Source of the DNA: Blastocatellia bacterium AA13
GTDB lineage: Bacteria > Acidobacteriota > Blastocatellia > UBA7656
Direction of reading: 5' to 3'
NCBI GenBank assembly: GCA_003222245.1
Contig: QHVH01000003.1
Location: 1 to 64,000 of the forward strand
DNA: 64,000 nucleotides
The notes beneath the pieces are model-generated. The model had not been told where the DNA came from. It saw only the letters and a list, made by a program, of their open reading frames with translations, and did no database searches. The position numbers and the translations under genes are program-made. Positions 7,779 to 16,493 of this stretch are shown one piece after another. Numbering within the stretch: the stretch's first letter is position 1; each line of letters starts with the position of its first letter.

Positions 7779-8411
7779 ATGGCAAAATCCGCGGAACAAG
7801 GCGATATATGGGAATGGCGCGCGTTTGGCGCGCCCGGCCGCGAAATTGTCGACGCGATTCAATCCCATCCCATCAGAATGGGTATCAGGGAAACGGAAGA
7901 AGAAGACCTCTACTTTGTTTCGCCCACTAGCGATCAAAACATAAAGCTGCGGCGGGCCCGCGATGGGTGGCTGCTGAAGGTGAAGCTGCTGCTCAAGACA
8001 AGAGAAGGCGCCGAGCTTTATAGAGAGACGCAGTCGATGATTCATAAGTTTCCGATCGAGCCGTCGATCGCGTATGAGGTCATTGAACTCCTCGAGACGA
8101 AAGTCCCGAGCGCCTCCGCGATTGCTGGAAGCCTGGATCGCGATCAGTTAGTCAGGTTGATCGCGCACTCTTCGCCTCCGGTAGATCTCACGCCCGTGCT
8201 AAAAACGCGATCTCAATTCGATTTTGGCAACGGATGGGTCGAGATAGCCGAAGCAGCTTTTCCGATGCGAACAGTTCAATCGATCTCAATTCAGTCTTTT
8301 GAGTTAAAAGAGGTCGATAGAATCAGGCAGGAAATTATCGGAGCTCGCCTTGAGAGTATTGAAGTGATGAACTACGTGATGGCCTGTAGAAAGTGGACGC
8401 ATCCGCTCTAG
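7779..8411 (+). CDS. Conserved protein, possibly CYTH-like
   Basis: 210 residues with GGAG upstream. The pattern EEEDLYFVSP..., IKLRRARDGWLLKVKLL and YRETQSMIHKF resembles the alternating charged strands of CYTH/triphosphate-tunnel proteins (E.E residues, then K.R and K.K strands), but the canonical EXEXK start is not clear. This is inference and could be wrong. It lies just upstream of two thymidylate-kinase-like genes on the same strand, 111 nt away, so a role in nucleotide or polyphosphate metabolism would be plausible. No signal peptide or membrane segment is visible, so the product is cytoplasmic. Confidence 0.5.
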   Translation: MAKSAEQGDIWEWRAFGAPGREIVDAIQSHPIRMGIRETEEEDLYFVSPTSDQNIKLRRARDGWLLKVKLLLKTREGAELYRETQSMIHKFPIEPSIAYEVIELLETKVPSASAIAGSLDRDQLVRLIAHSSPPVDLTPVLKTRSQFDFGNGWVEIAEAAFPMRTVQSISIQSFELKEVDRIRQEIIGARLESIEVMNYVMACRKWTHPL

Positions 8412-8522
8412 TTCCAGTTCTAGTGATGCAGCCGGGATTTGGCCGTTGGATTTGGCTCCTGTGCTGTTCGAATCAGCGCACTGGAAAGGCGATACTCGAC
8501 ACGGTAGACTCAGTTTTATCCT

Positions 8523-9218
8523 ATGCAGCTCTATGGCGCACACAAATTACCCGGAAAGCTCTTCATAGTCGAGGGAATCGACGGCTCCGGCAAATCGACC
8601 CAATTGAGCCTGCTCGGGCAGTGGCTGCGCCGCGAAGGCTACATGGTATTCTTCAGCGAATGGAATTCCTCTCCGCTGGTGAAGGCGACCACCAGGCGCG
8701 GCAAGAACAAGCACATGCTGACGCCGACGACGTTCTCACTGATTCACGCGACCGATCTTGCCGATAGAATCGAGCGACATATCGTGCCTGCGCTCAAAGC
8801 GGGCGCGATCGTGCTGGCGGATCGCTACATCTTCACTGCATTCGCGAGAGATGTAGCTCGCGGCGTCAGCCCCACGCTCGTGCGCGACCTCTACAAATTC
8901 GCGGTGAAGCCCACACGGGCGTTCTATTTTCGCGTGCCGCTGGATGTATCGCTGAAGCGAATCCTCGGAGCTCGGGCAGCCCTCAAGTATTACGAGGCCG
9001 GAATGGATCTCGAGATGACCGAAGACATCGAGGAGAGTTTCAGGCTTTTTCAAGGAATGATACGCGACCGGTACGAAGAAATGGTCGACGAGTTCGGACT
9101 GACCGTTATCGATGCGACGCGCTCGATCGAGCATCAGCAGAACGAAGTGCGGGCCATCATTGAGCGCGATCTGATCGACGTTCCCAAACATCCTGTCCGC
9201 AGCCTGGTGATCGAGTAA
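8523..9218 (+). CDS. Thymidylate-kinase-like protein (copy 1, canonical P-loop)
   Basis: 231 residues. The start reads GKLFIVEGIDGSGKSTQ, the P-loop of dTMP kinase, and is followed by ADRYIFTAFAR, equivalent to the DR(Y/F)..S motif that binds the base and phosphate. A conserved KYYEAGMDLEM segment takes the place of the usual LID region. It is probably a nucleoside monophosphate kinase. dTMP is the default substrate, but the sequence departs from standard Tmk in the second half, so specificity is uncertain. The paralogue follows after 7 nt, which implies co-translation and perhaps a heterodimer. Confidence 0.75.
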   Translation: MQLYGAHKLPGKLFIVEGIDGSGKSTQLSLLGQWLRREGYMVFFSEWNSSPLVKATTRRGKNKHMLTPTTFSLIHATDLADRIERHIVPALKAGAIVLADRYIFTAFARDVARGVSPTLVRDLYKFAVKPTRAFYFRVPLDVSLKRILGARAALKYYEAGMDLEMTEDIEESFRLFQGMIRDRYEEMVDEFGLTVIDATRSIEHQQNEVRAIIERDLIDVPKHPVRSLVIE

Positions 9219-9225
9219 AGAAGCG

Positions 9226-9933
9226 ATGCAGAACCGCGCCAAACACAAATTCGAATTCTATGGGGAGGGCCTACCCGCCATCGATCTGCACGAGCTGCAG
9301 GGAAGACTCATAGTCATTGAGGGGCCTGACGGAGTTGGACGGTCAACCCAGATCGCAATGTTGAAGCCCTGGCTGGAGTCGAACGGACACGCGGTGCTGG
9401 ACACAGGCTTGACCAGATCGGAGCTGGCGGGAAAGGGCATCGATCAGGCGAAAGAGGGCCACACTCTCGGCCCCATAGCATTGACTCTCTTCTACGCCAC
9501 CGATCTTGCCGACCGTCTTGAAAACGAGATGATACCGGCGCTCAGGGCCGGTTTCATTGTTCTCACCGACCGATATATCTATTCCCTGATCGCGCGTGCG
9601 ATCGTGCGCGGGGCCGATCCGGAGTGGATCAAATCGGTTTATGGACTTGCGCTAAAACCCGATGCGATCTTCTACATGCGCGCGGAGGTAAACCATTTGA
9701 TCCTGAGGGCGCTCAGCAGCCCGATGGGGTTCGATTATTGGGAATCCGGAATGGATCTGCATCTTGGCGAAGACCGCTTCGACAGCTTCGTCGAATATCA
9801 GAGCCGAATGCTCGCCGTATTTGACTCGATGATTGATCAATACGGCTTCAGCGTCATCGACGCGACCAAGCCCATCGACTCGATCTACAAAGATCTGCAG
9901 AGGCAGGTTGGAAGATTGCTGCGCGAAATGTAA
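9226..9933 (+). CDS. Thymidylate-kinase-like protein (copy 2, altered P-loop)
   Basis: 235 residues, aligning along its whole length with the upstream gene (TDRYIYSLIAR; DYWESGMDLHLGED against YYEAGMDLEMTED). Its P-loop reads EGPDGVGRST, so the catalytic Walker Lys (GKST) is Arg. The N-terminus has about 20 extra residues. Loss of the P-loop Lys usually weakens or abolishes ATP-dependent kinase activity, so this copy may be a regulatory or structural partner, or may have changed function. The phrase 'DGVGRST' appears in some other Tmk-like proteins (recollection), so it is not necessarily decay. Spacing of 7 nt shows the two are read together. Confidence 0.7.
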   Translation: MQNRAKHKFEFYGEGLPAIDLHELQGRLIVIEGPDGVGRSTQIAMLKPWLESNGHAVLDTGLTRSELAGKGIDQAKEGHTLGPIALTLFYATDLADRLENEMIPALRAGFIVLTDRYIYSLIARAIVRGADPEWIKSVYGLALKPDAIFYMRAEVNHLILRALSSPMGFDYWESGMDLHLGEDRFDSFVEYQSRMLAVFDSMIDQYGFSVIDATKPIDSIYKDLQRQVGRLLREM

Positions 9934-9934
9934 T

Positions 9935-9950
9935 CACCGCTCGGGCGGTG
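9935..9950 (+). terminator. Short GC hairpin after the kinase pair
   Basis: CACCGC-TCGG-GCGGTG forms a 6-bp stem with a TCGG loop, starting one base after the stop codon of the second kinase gene. No T-run follows, so it is only a weak candidate for an intrinsic terminator. Confidence 0.25.
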
Positions 9951-10481
9951 TCGGCCGGCGACAACACCTCAATGGCAGAGGAAACGCCGCTAACCTTTAG
10001 CCCGCATTATGAAAGCCCGCCGATTTCGGTTCACGATTACACCTAATCTCGCTTCGTCGGGCGGGCCCTCGCTGGAAGAGCACTCACCTGTAAAAACGTT
10101 GATGCGTCACGGAGCATCCTGCAGATCTTCCTGTGATGCGTCCGCCGATCTCAATATCGGCGGACGTACTTTCCTGAGGAGTCATGCACCCTCGGACGAA
10201 GGATATCAATCTCACCGTCTTTCAATCCGCAATATCACCCATCAGGGTATCGTCATCCCCGTTTCCGTCACTGTGACCGTCACTGTCACCGTCAGCAAAA
10301 CCGGATTCCGTCGATTTGAATTTGAGCGAAGTCGAGCCGTGATTAGTGAGCGTAATCATCGGCTCCGATGAATCCCGTAGAGGGCACGATCATTGCTGTA
10401 GATTTACCGATCGGCCAGTCCGGTCACAGTGGCGTGCCAGCTTGTAGGCTCGAAACGAACCGGAACCAGGGAAGCTACTCT
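9951..10481. other. Intergenic region before the subtilase gene
   Basis: About 530 nt without a convincing gene. It holds a strong hairpin (10139-10166) and a run of GTCACTGTGACC-type short repeats near 10262-10296. An open frame spanning 10009-10371 has no family-like sequence and low-complexity VTVTVTV encoded by that run. It is judged non-coding. Confidence 0.5.
10139..10166. terminator. Perfect 11-bp palindrome
   Basis: CGTCCGCCGAT, a 6-nt loop CTCAAT, then ATCGGCGGACG, a perfect inverted repeat. It is followed by TACTTT rather than a T-run. It may end transcription from the kinase operon or be an operator for the subtilase gene. The sequence does not decide. Confidence 0.4.
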
Positions 10482-12569
10482 ATGCAATCGTTTCATACGA
10501 GTTCCACACGGAGCGCGTGTAAGCCTCTCACGCTTTCCGTATTCCTAATCATAAGTCTGCTTATCGCATCGACGATTCCATTGAGGAGTTCGCGTGCGCA
10601 GGCGCCAGCCGCGCTCGATAAGCTCTCTCCCGCTCTTCAACAGTCGCTCAACAGCAGCGCTAATCTAGTCTGGTTGAACCAGTCAGGTCAGAGTCTCCGG
10701 GTTTTGATTCAAACACGCGGGCCGGTCCAAGCCTCGCTTCAAACCGCGATCGCGCTACAGCGCGGATCTATCGTTCGTCAGTTCAGCTCGATTAACGGTG
10801 TTCTCGCCCAGATACCACGGAGCAGCCTGCTGACTATCGCCGCGCGCGACGAGGTGGAGCGAATCACGCCGGATCATCTAGCTCAGCAGTCTTCCAGTCA
10901 CCTGGAGACGGCTACCACGGCCGATCTTGTGCGCAATTACCGTCCGGCGAACAGCGGCTCAAAGCTGGACGGCTCGGGCGTCGGCGTGGCGATAGTCGAC
11001 TCCGGAATAATGACCGCGCACAGCGACTTCGCGGATCTTCTATTCTCAAGAGCGGCTGCCGGGACGGACACGGTATCGCAGAACGGAAATCTCATCCGCT
11101 TTGAAGCGCTGCTGGGGCTGACCGGCGCGATCCTTCCGATTCTCGCCGGCAATCGAGACGGCTACGGCCATGGCTCCCATGTGGCGGGCGTGGTAGGCGG
11201 TCAGTCTCCCGCTTCGGGAAGTTCGCGGGGCTATATGGGCATCGCTCCAGGCGCTGCCTTAATCGACGTGCGCGTATTGGATCAACGAGGGCTCGGACAG
11301 ACCAGCGATGTCATCGCCGGAATAGACTGGGTCATCGCGAACAGGCAGCGATACAACATTCGCGTGATGAATCTCAGTCTGGGCGCGGCGTCTTCGGAGT
11401 CCTACGCTACCGATCCGCTGTGCCGCGCCGTCAGACACGCCGTCGCAGCCGGAATCACCGTCGTAGCGGCTGCCGGTAATTTCGGAGCGACCTCGGCCGG
11501 GCTTGAACAGTATGGCAGCATAGCGGCGCCTGGCAACGATCCGACCGTGATAACCGTCGGCGCGGCCAACACCCACCAAACCGATTCGCGAGCCGATGAA
11601 ACGATTACTTATTTCAGTTCGAGAGGACCGACGCGGGGTTATGCGGTCGACTCCGCTGGAACAAGAAGACACGATAATCTGCTGAAGCCGGATCTGACGG
11701 CGCCCGGAAATAGAATAGTCTCCGCGGAATCGAGCGGAGACTGGCTTGTCGATCAATATCCTCAATTACACGTCAGCGGCGCCGGAGCGCGCGGCTTCAT
11801 GCAGTTGAGCGGAACTTCGGTTGCGGCCCCGGCGGTCGCGGGAGCCGCGGCGCTGCTCTTGCAGATGAATCCCGGCCTCACCCCTCCGATTATCAAATCG
11901 ATTCTGCAATACACCGCGCAACAAGCGGCGGGCGCCAATATCGTACAGCAGGGCGCGGGACTGCTTAATATAGAAGGCGCCGTACGCGTCGCAGCCGCGC
12001 TCCGCACCGATCTTGCTACGGCCATCAGACTGAATACCATTAAGGTCGGAGACTCGCTCCTGCGCGGAAACACCTCCCTTCCTGCTCCCGTAACGATTGC
12101 CGCCGGACAGAGCTTCAAATGGGGCGGTTACATTTTTGCGGGTGGATCTCATCTGCTTGCCGGTTCTGATCTGATGACCCGTTATCAGGGCATCTATGAT
12201 CCCTCGGTCGTGTGGGTGCGCGATCGAGTGACGGTTGATGAACGGCCGGCAAGCAGCATGAAACTTATAAGCTCCGGAGTCATCAACGCCGAAGTCATAG
12301 CCGGATCAAACGGTATCTTCGTAAATGGAGCGGCGATCGGCGGCGGAGTAACTTCGGGTCAAGGGATCGTTCTCAGTGAGGGAATTGTCTTGAGTGAGGG
12401 GATCGTCCTGAGCGAGGGCATCATTCTCAGTGAAGGCATAGTTCTGAGCGAAAGCATAGTGCTCAGTGAGGGAATCGTTCTCAGTGAAGGCATCGTCCTC
12501 AGCGAAGGCCTCAATCTTTCCTCGGGTATCGTGCTCAGCGAGTCTTGCAGCCTGGGCGAATCAAACTAA
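10482..12569 (+). CDS. Secreted subtilisin-like serine protease (S8) with C-terminal hexapeptide repeat
   Basis: From the ATG at 10482 the product has 695 residues; an earlier in-frame ATG at 10368 would put 38 unlikely residues before the signal peptide (LTLSVFLIISLLIASTIPL). An inhibitor-like prodomain (residues about 70-150) precedes the catalytic domain. The triad is Asp in VAIVDSGIM, His in GYGHGSHVAGVVGG and Ser in SGTSVAAPAVAGAA; the oxyanion Asn lies in VVAAAGNFG. The C-terminal part (about 540-620) is beta-rich. It ends in ten units of GIVLSE and a short SCSLGESN tail. S8 enzymes of this type are exported and degrade protein outside the cytoplasm. The downstream signalling gene starts 12 nt after the stop and may be co-transcribed. 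Confidence 0.9.
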   Translation: MQSFHTSSTRSACKPLTLSVFLIISLLIASTIPLRSSRAQAPAALDKLSPALQQSLNSSANLVWLNQSGQSLRVLIQTRGPVQASLQTAIALQRGSIVRQFSSINGVLAQIPRSSLLTIAARDEVERITPDHLAQQSSSHLETATTADLVRNYRPANSGSKLDGSGVGVAIVDSGIMTAHSDFADLLFSRAAAGTDTVSQNGNLIRFEALLGLTGAILPILAGNRDGYGHGSHVAGVVGGQSPASGSSRGYMGIAPGAALIDVRVLDQRGLGQTSDVIAGIDWVIANRQRYNIRVMNLSLGAASSESYATDPLCRAVRHAVAAGITVVAAAGNFGATSAGLEQYGSIAAPGNDPTVITVGAANTHQTDSRADETITYFSSRGPTRGYAVDSAGTRRHDNLLKPDLTAPGNRIVSAESSGDWLVDQYPQLHVSGAGARGFMQLSGTSVAAPAVAGAAALLLQMNPGLTPPIIKSILQYTAQQAAGANIVQQGAGLLNIEGAVRVAAALRTDLATAIRLNTIKVGDSLLRGNTSLPAPVTIAAGQSFKWGGYIFAGGSHLLAGSDLMTRYQGIYDPSVVWVRDRVTVDERPASSMKLISSGVINAEVIAGSNGIFVNGAAIGGGVTSGQGIVLSEGIVLSEGIVLSEGIILSEGIVLSESIVLSEGIVLSEGIVLSEGLNLSSGIVLSESCSLGESN
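12363..12542 (+). repeat. Ten in-frame 18-bp units coding GIVLSE
   Basis: Ten consecutive hexapeptide units, GIVLSE in most, with GIILSE, SIVLSE and GLNLSS as variants. Codons differ between units mainly at silent positions (for example ATC/ATT/ATA for Ile and AGT/AGC for Ser). This suggests the protein sequence, not just recent slippage, is kept. A regular 6-residue period with small, hydrophobic and polar positions is compatible with a stacked beta-solenoid. Confidence 0.85.
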
Positions 12570-12581
12570 GGAAATCCGCGA

Positions 12582-15110
12582 ATGCCCGCGATCAATATGT
12601 TCGACTACAACACAAAGGCCCGCGCCTACTGGTGGACCATTGTAGTTCTGGGAGCAGGCGCTGCTGCATACGGCATCGCCGGCGCCCTCAAGCTCGACAG
12701 CGGTTCGCAGCTCGGTGTTCTTGCGTTGACGATAGCGGTAGTTCCCGCTGGACTGGGCGCCATAGGCATTCCCGGAACAAAGAGCTCTATCACTCCGGGC
12801 GACTTGTTCGTATTTCTTGCGCTCCTGTTCTGGGGCGTTCCCGCGGCGATTCTCGTTGCAATCGTTGATGGAGTAGCGGGTTCATTCCGTACCTCGCGTC
12901 GATGGACCAGCCGGCTGGGCAGTCCGGCTATGCTCGCGGTAGCAATCCTCGCATCGGGCGGTTTATTTGAATTCGCGCTTACCTGGCAGCAGCGACGCGG
13001 CTGGAATGGGACGGCATCTCTGCTCGGCACGCTCCTATTGTTTTCACTCGTGCACTTCGCCTTCAGCTCGATATTGATGGCCGGACAGCTGGCCGTAAAG
13101 AGGGGCGCGAATCTATTCAAGCTCTGGTGGGAGAACTACGCGTGGGCAAGCCTGCCATTCGCCGCCAGCGCATCCGCGGCCGGACTCATATACATATCGA
13201 TAGATCATTACGGTGTAAGCTCGCTGTTGGCGGCCGGACCACTCCTGGCAATTATCTTCATGACCTGCCGCCTCTACTTCAAGCAAGCGAACGAGCGCGC
13301 CAAGGCTGCCGAAACCCAGAATCTGCAGGCCGAAATTCATCTTCGCGAAATGGAAGAAAGCGAAGAACGGTTTCGAAGCGCTTTCAATCACGCCGCGATC
13401 GGCATGGCGCTGGTGAGCCCGGAGGGGAATTGGCTTCAGGTGAATCGCGCGCTCTGTGCTCTGGTTGGATATTCAGAGACTGAGCTGCTCTCGACGGACT
13501 TTCAAAGCCTCACTCATCCTGACGACGTGGAGCTGGCTGCAAGACCCGTAGCACAGCTCCTGGCGGGGAATTTACCGTCAGGTCCGGTCGAGCTTCGTTA
13601 TGTTCACAAATTCGGAAATCCGGTGTGGGCATTGCTGAGCACGTCGCTGGTCGCCGATCCGAGGACTCGGCTGCCGAGATTAATCTTCCAGATTCAAGAC
13701 ATCACCGACCGAAAGCGCGCGCAGGAGCAGTTGACTCACAACGCTTTTCACGATGCGCTGACCGGGCTGCCAAATCGCGTCCTGTTCATCGATCACTTGA
13801 AGCTCGCTCTTGCGCGAGGCCAGCGCCGGCGCGGCCAGGTATTTGCCGTTCTCTTCCTGGACTTTGACCGCTTCAAGCTGATCAACGACAGCCTCGGCCA
13901 TCTGACGGGAGATCAGTTGCTGGTTGCGATTTCGCGACGGCTCGAATCCCGCGCGAGGCCGGGTGACACCGTGGCGCGACTGGGCGGCGACGAGTTCACA
14001 ATTCTTCTTGAGGAGATCGAGGATTGGAACGAGGCGGTTGCGCTCGCTCAACAGGTGCAAAGCGATCTGACGGTTCCGTTCAAGCTCGGCGACGACGAGA
14101 TCTTTATCAGCGCGAGCATTGGGATCACGCTCAGCAGCGAAGGCTATCAAAAGCCGGATGAGATGCTTCGCGACGCCGACACCGCGATGTATCACGCTAA
14201 ATCGCAGGGAACCGCTCGTTATGCATTATTCAATCGAGGAATGCACGCGCGGGCGAGAAAGCTGCTTCAACTCGAAACCGATCTGCGGCACGCGCTCGAC
14301 CGGCGCGAGTTGTTCCTCGTTTATCAGCCGATTGTCTCGCTTCAAACAGGAAAGCTCGCCGGCTTCGAAGCTCTAGCGCGATGGCAGCATCCGCGGCGTG
14401 GATTAATCAGTCCGGATGATTTCATCCCCGTCGCCGAGGAAACCGGCCACATAATACCGATCGGCCAGTGGATTCTCTCGGAGGCGTGCCGCCAGATGAA
14501 CGAGTGGCGTAACGAAAGCGCATCGCCGTTTCCACTGACTATGAGCGTTAACCTTTCAGGAAAACAGTTCGCGCAAGCTGACATCATCGAGCAAATACTG
14601 CTCACGTTGGACGCCAACAATCTCGCCGCCAGCCAGCTCAGACTCGAGATAACCGAGAGCGTGCTTATGGACAACATAGATGCGGCGATTACCACGCTTC
14701 GCCAGCTTCGAGACTGCGGGATACGGCTGAGCATCGACGATTTCGGCACCGGCTACTCGTCGCTGAGTTATCTGCGGCGGCTGCCCTTAGACACCCTAAA
14801 AATAGATCGATCGTTTGTGGCGGGAATGGTAGAAGACATGGAGAACGGCGAGATCGTCCGCGCGATCATTGCCCTTGCGAAGACGCTCGGGCTGTCGGTC
14901 GTCGCCGAAGGGATTGAAACCTCGGAACAGCTCCAGCAGCTACGTCAATTGAGCTGCCACGACGGCCAGGGCTTTCTGTTCGCGAGGCCGCTCACGGCGG
15001 AGAAGGCCGCTGAAATGGTAAAGCTGATGGGAACGTGGGAAGCGTTCAAGCCATTGCTCGAGGCTTCGACAATAGACGACCACGAATTTACCGGCCAATA
15101 CACGATGTGA
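12582..15110 (+). CDS. Membrane PAS-GGDEF-EAL cyclic-di-GMP protein
   Basis: 842 residues. The first ~230 residues hold seven or so hydrophobic segments (a MASE-type membrane sensor). A short helix, a PAS domain (about 265-375, SEERFRSAFNHAAIGMALVS) and a GGDEF domain with RLGGDEF near residue 468 follow. The last domain is EAL, with GFEALARW near 595 and the metal/catalytic motifs EITESVLM and IDDFGTGYSSL. GGDEF makes c-di-GMP and EAL breaks it down; both active-site signatures look intact. RPGD, five residues before GGDEF, is the product-inhibition I-site. The protein probably adjusts c-di-GMP in response to a membrane or cytoplasmic signal. Confidence 0.95.
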   Translation: MPAINMFDYNTKARAYWWTIVVLGAGAAAYGIAGALKLDSGSQLGVLALTIAVVPAGLGAIGIPGTKSSITPGDLFVFLALLFWGVPAAILVAIVDGVAGSFRTSRRWTSRLGSPAMLAVAILASGGLFEFALTWQQRRGWNGTASLLGTLLLFSLVHFAFSSILMAGQLAVKRGANLFKLWWENYAWASLPFAASASAAGLIYISIDHYGVSSLLAAGPLLAIIFMTCRLYFKQANERAKAAETQNLQAEIHLREMEESEERFRSAFNHAAIGMALVSPEGNWLQVNRALCALVGYSETELLSTDFQSLTHPDDVELAARPVAQLLAGNLPSGPVELRYVHKFGNPVWALLSTSLVADPRTRLPRLIFQIQDITDRKRAQEQLTHNAFHDALTGLPNRVLFIDHLKLALARGQRRRGQVFAVLFLDFDRFKLINDSLGHLTGDQLLVAISRRLESRARPGDTVARLGGDEFTILLEEIEDWNEAVALAQQVQSDLTVPFKLGDDEIFISASIGITLSSEGYQKPDEMLRDADTAMYHAKSQGTARYALFNRGMHARARKLLQLETDLRHALDRRELFLVYQPIVSLQTGKLAGFEALARWQHPRRGLISPDDFIPVAEETGHIIPIGQWILSEACRQMNEWRNESASPFPLTMSVNLSGKQFAQADIIEQILLTLDANNLAASQLRLEITESVLMDNIDAAITTLRQLRDCGIRLSIDDFGTGYSSLSYLRRLPLDTLKIDRSFVAGMVEDMENGEIVRAIIALAKTLGLSVVAEGIETSEQLQQLRQLSCHDGQGFLFARPLTAEKAAEMVKLMGTWEAFKPLLEASTIDDHEFTGQYTM

Positions 15111-15146
15111 GCGATCTTCCGTTTACCTGGGATTACCTTGCGCTCT

Positions 15147-16493
15147 TCACCTTGCTTGAACAAAGACGTCGCACGTTTCGAGAACTGCCGCGATCTGCTC
15201 GATCACCCAGTCGACCTCAGCATCCTCGATTACGTAGGGCGGCATGAAATAGAGAACATTGCCGAGCGGCCGAAGCAGCAACCCTCGCTCGAGGAACATC
15301 GCCGCAAGCCGGGGCCCGATGCCGTCAAGATATCCGCCTGCCGAGCGGGTCGTCTTGTCGGTTACCAGTTCAATAATGCCGACCCCCCCGATAACACGCA
15401 CGTCGCCTACATGCTCGAGTCTTCGCATCGACTCGAAGCCTTCGCGCAGTTGTCGCTCCAATCTATGAACTCGTTCTAAAACACCTTCGCTTCGAAACAG
15501 ATCAAGGCTTGCAAGGCCCACCGCACACCCAAGTGGATTCGCGGTATATGAATGCCCGTGAAAAAAAGTCCTGGTTCGGTCGTCGCTAAGAAACGCGTCG
15601 TAGATCGCTTCTCGCGCAATCGTCACGCCCATCGGCATATAACCGGCTGTCAGAGCCTTTGACAGGCAAATGATGTCCGGGCTTATCTGAGCATGCTCGC
15701 AGGCAAACATCTTTCCCGTTCTGCCGAAACCGGTCAGCACCTCGTCCGCAATCATCAGCGTTTCATAGCGGTCGCAGAGCCGTCTCACTCCAGCCAGAAA
15801 CCCCTCGGGCCAGACGATCATGCCGCCCGCTCCTTGCAGCATCGGTTCTATCAATACCGCAGCTACTCGATCGCTCTCTTCTTTCAACAGGCGCTCCAGA
15901 TCGTCAAGACATTCAATTCCGCAAGTCTCTCTATTGAGCCCCACGGGACAGCGATAACAATAAGGAGCGAACGCGCGTCGAACCCTGAACAAGAGCGGCT
16001 CGAACGGCCGAGTAAAAGACGAATCTTCGCTTGCCGACATCGCGCCGACCGTGTCGCCGTGATAGGCATGATGAAGAGTAATAAATGTTCGGCGGCTCGA
16101 CTGGCCTCTGTTTTGCCAGTATTGATAAGCCATCTTGAGAGCTACTTCCACCGCGGTCGATCCGTTATCGGAATAGAAGACCCTGGTCAGTCCGCGCGGC
16201 GCCAGCCCCACAAGCCGCTCCGCGAACTCGACCGCGGGCCGATGGGTGCAATTCGCGAATAGCACGTGCTCCATCTCACCAGCTTGTTTGGCGATTGCTT
16301 CGTTGAGCTTTGGGTGACTGTGGCCGTGGATGTTCACCCACCAGGAAGAAATACCGTCGAGGATTCGCTTCCCATCGTCGGTGTACAGATAGACGCCCTT
16401 GGCTCGCGCAATCGGAAGCGGCTCAGGCGCGGTTTGCATCTGCGTGTATGGGTGCCAGACGCAGGCTCGATCGCGAGAGATAAGATCAGACAC
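15147..16493 (-). CDS. bioA: Adenosylmethionine-8-amino-7-oxononanoate aminotransferase
   Basis: 448 residues. BioA uses S-adenosylmethionine to aminate 8-amino-7-oxononanoate to 7,8-diaminopelargonate in biotin synthesis. The start carries the BioA substrate signature VWHPYTQM and then SSWWVNIHGHSHP. The PLP lysine lies in LSKALTAGYMPMG, and the aspartate in LMIADEVLTGFGRTG. It overlaps the 3' end of bioD by 8 nt, so it is the last gene of a bioB-bioD-bioA operon. bioF is not in the window. Confidence 0.96.
   Translation of the reverse strand: MSDLISRDRACVWHPYTQMQTAPEPLPIARAKGVYLYTDDGKRILDGISSWWVNIHGHSHPKLNEAIAKQAGEMEHVLFANCTHRPAVEFAERLVGLAPRGLTRVFYSDNGSTAVEVALKMAYQYWQNRGQSSRRTFITLHHAYHGDTVGAMSASEDSSFTRPFEPLLFRVRRAFAPYCYRCPVGLNRETCGIECLDDLERLLKEESDRVAAVLIEPMLQGAGGMIVWPEGFLAGVRRLCDRYETLMIADEVLTGFGRTGKMFACEHAQISPDIICLSKALTAGYMPMGVTIAREAIYDAFLSDDRTRTFFHGHSYTANPLGCAVGLASLDLFRSEGVLERVHRLERQLREGFESMRRLEHVGDVRVIGGVGIIELVTDKTTRSAGGYLDGIGPRLAAMFLERGLLLRPLGNVLYFMPPYVIEDAEVDWVIEQIAAVLETCDVFVQAR

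Noticed and set aside
10009-10371. 120-residue frame before the subtilase gene
   Set aside because: Low-complexity VTVTVTV from a short repeat, a strong hairpin inside, and no similarity to any family I know.
10368-10481. Upstream start for the subtilase gene
   Set aside because: It would put 38 residues before a typical signal peptide; the ATG at 10482 fits better.
12363-12542. CRISPR-like array
   Set aside because: The 18-bp units have no spacers and are in frame inside the subtilase gene.
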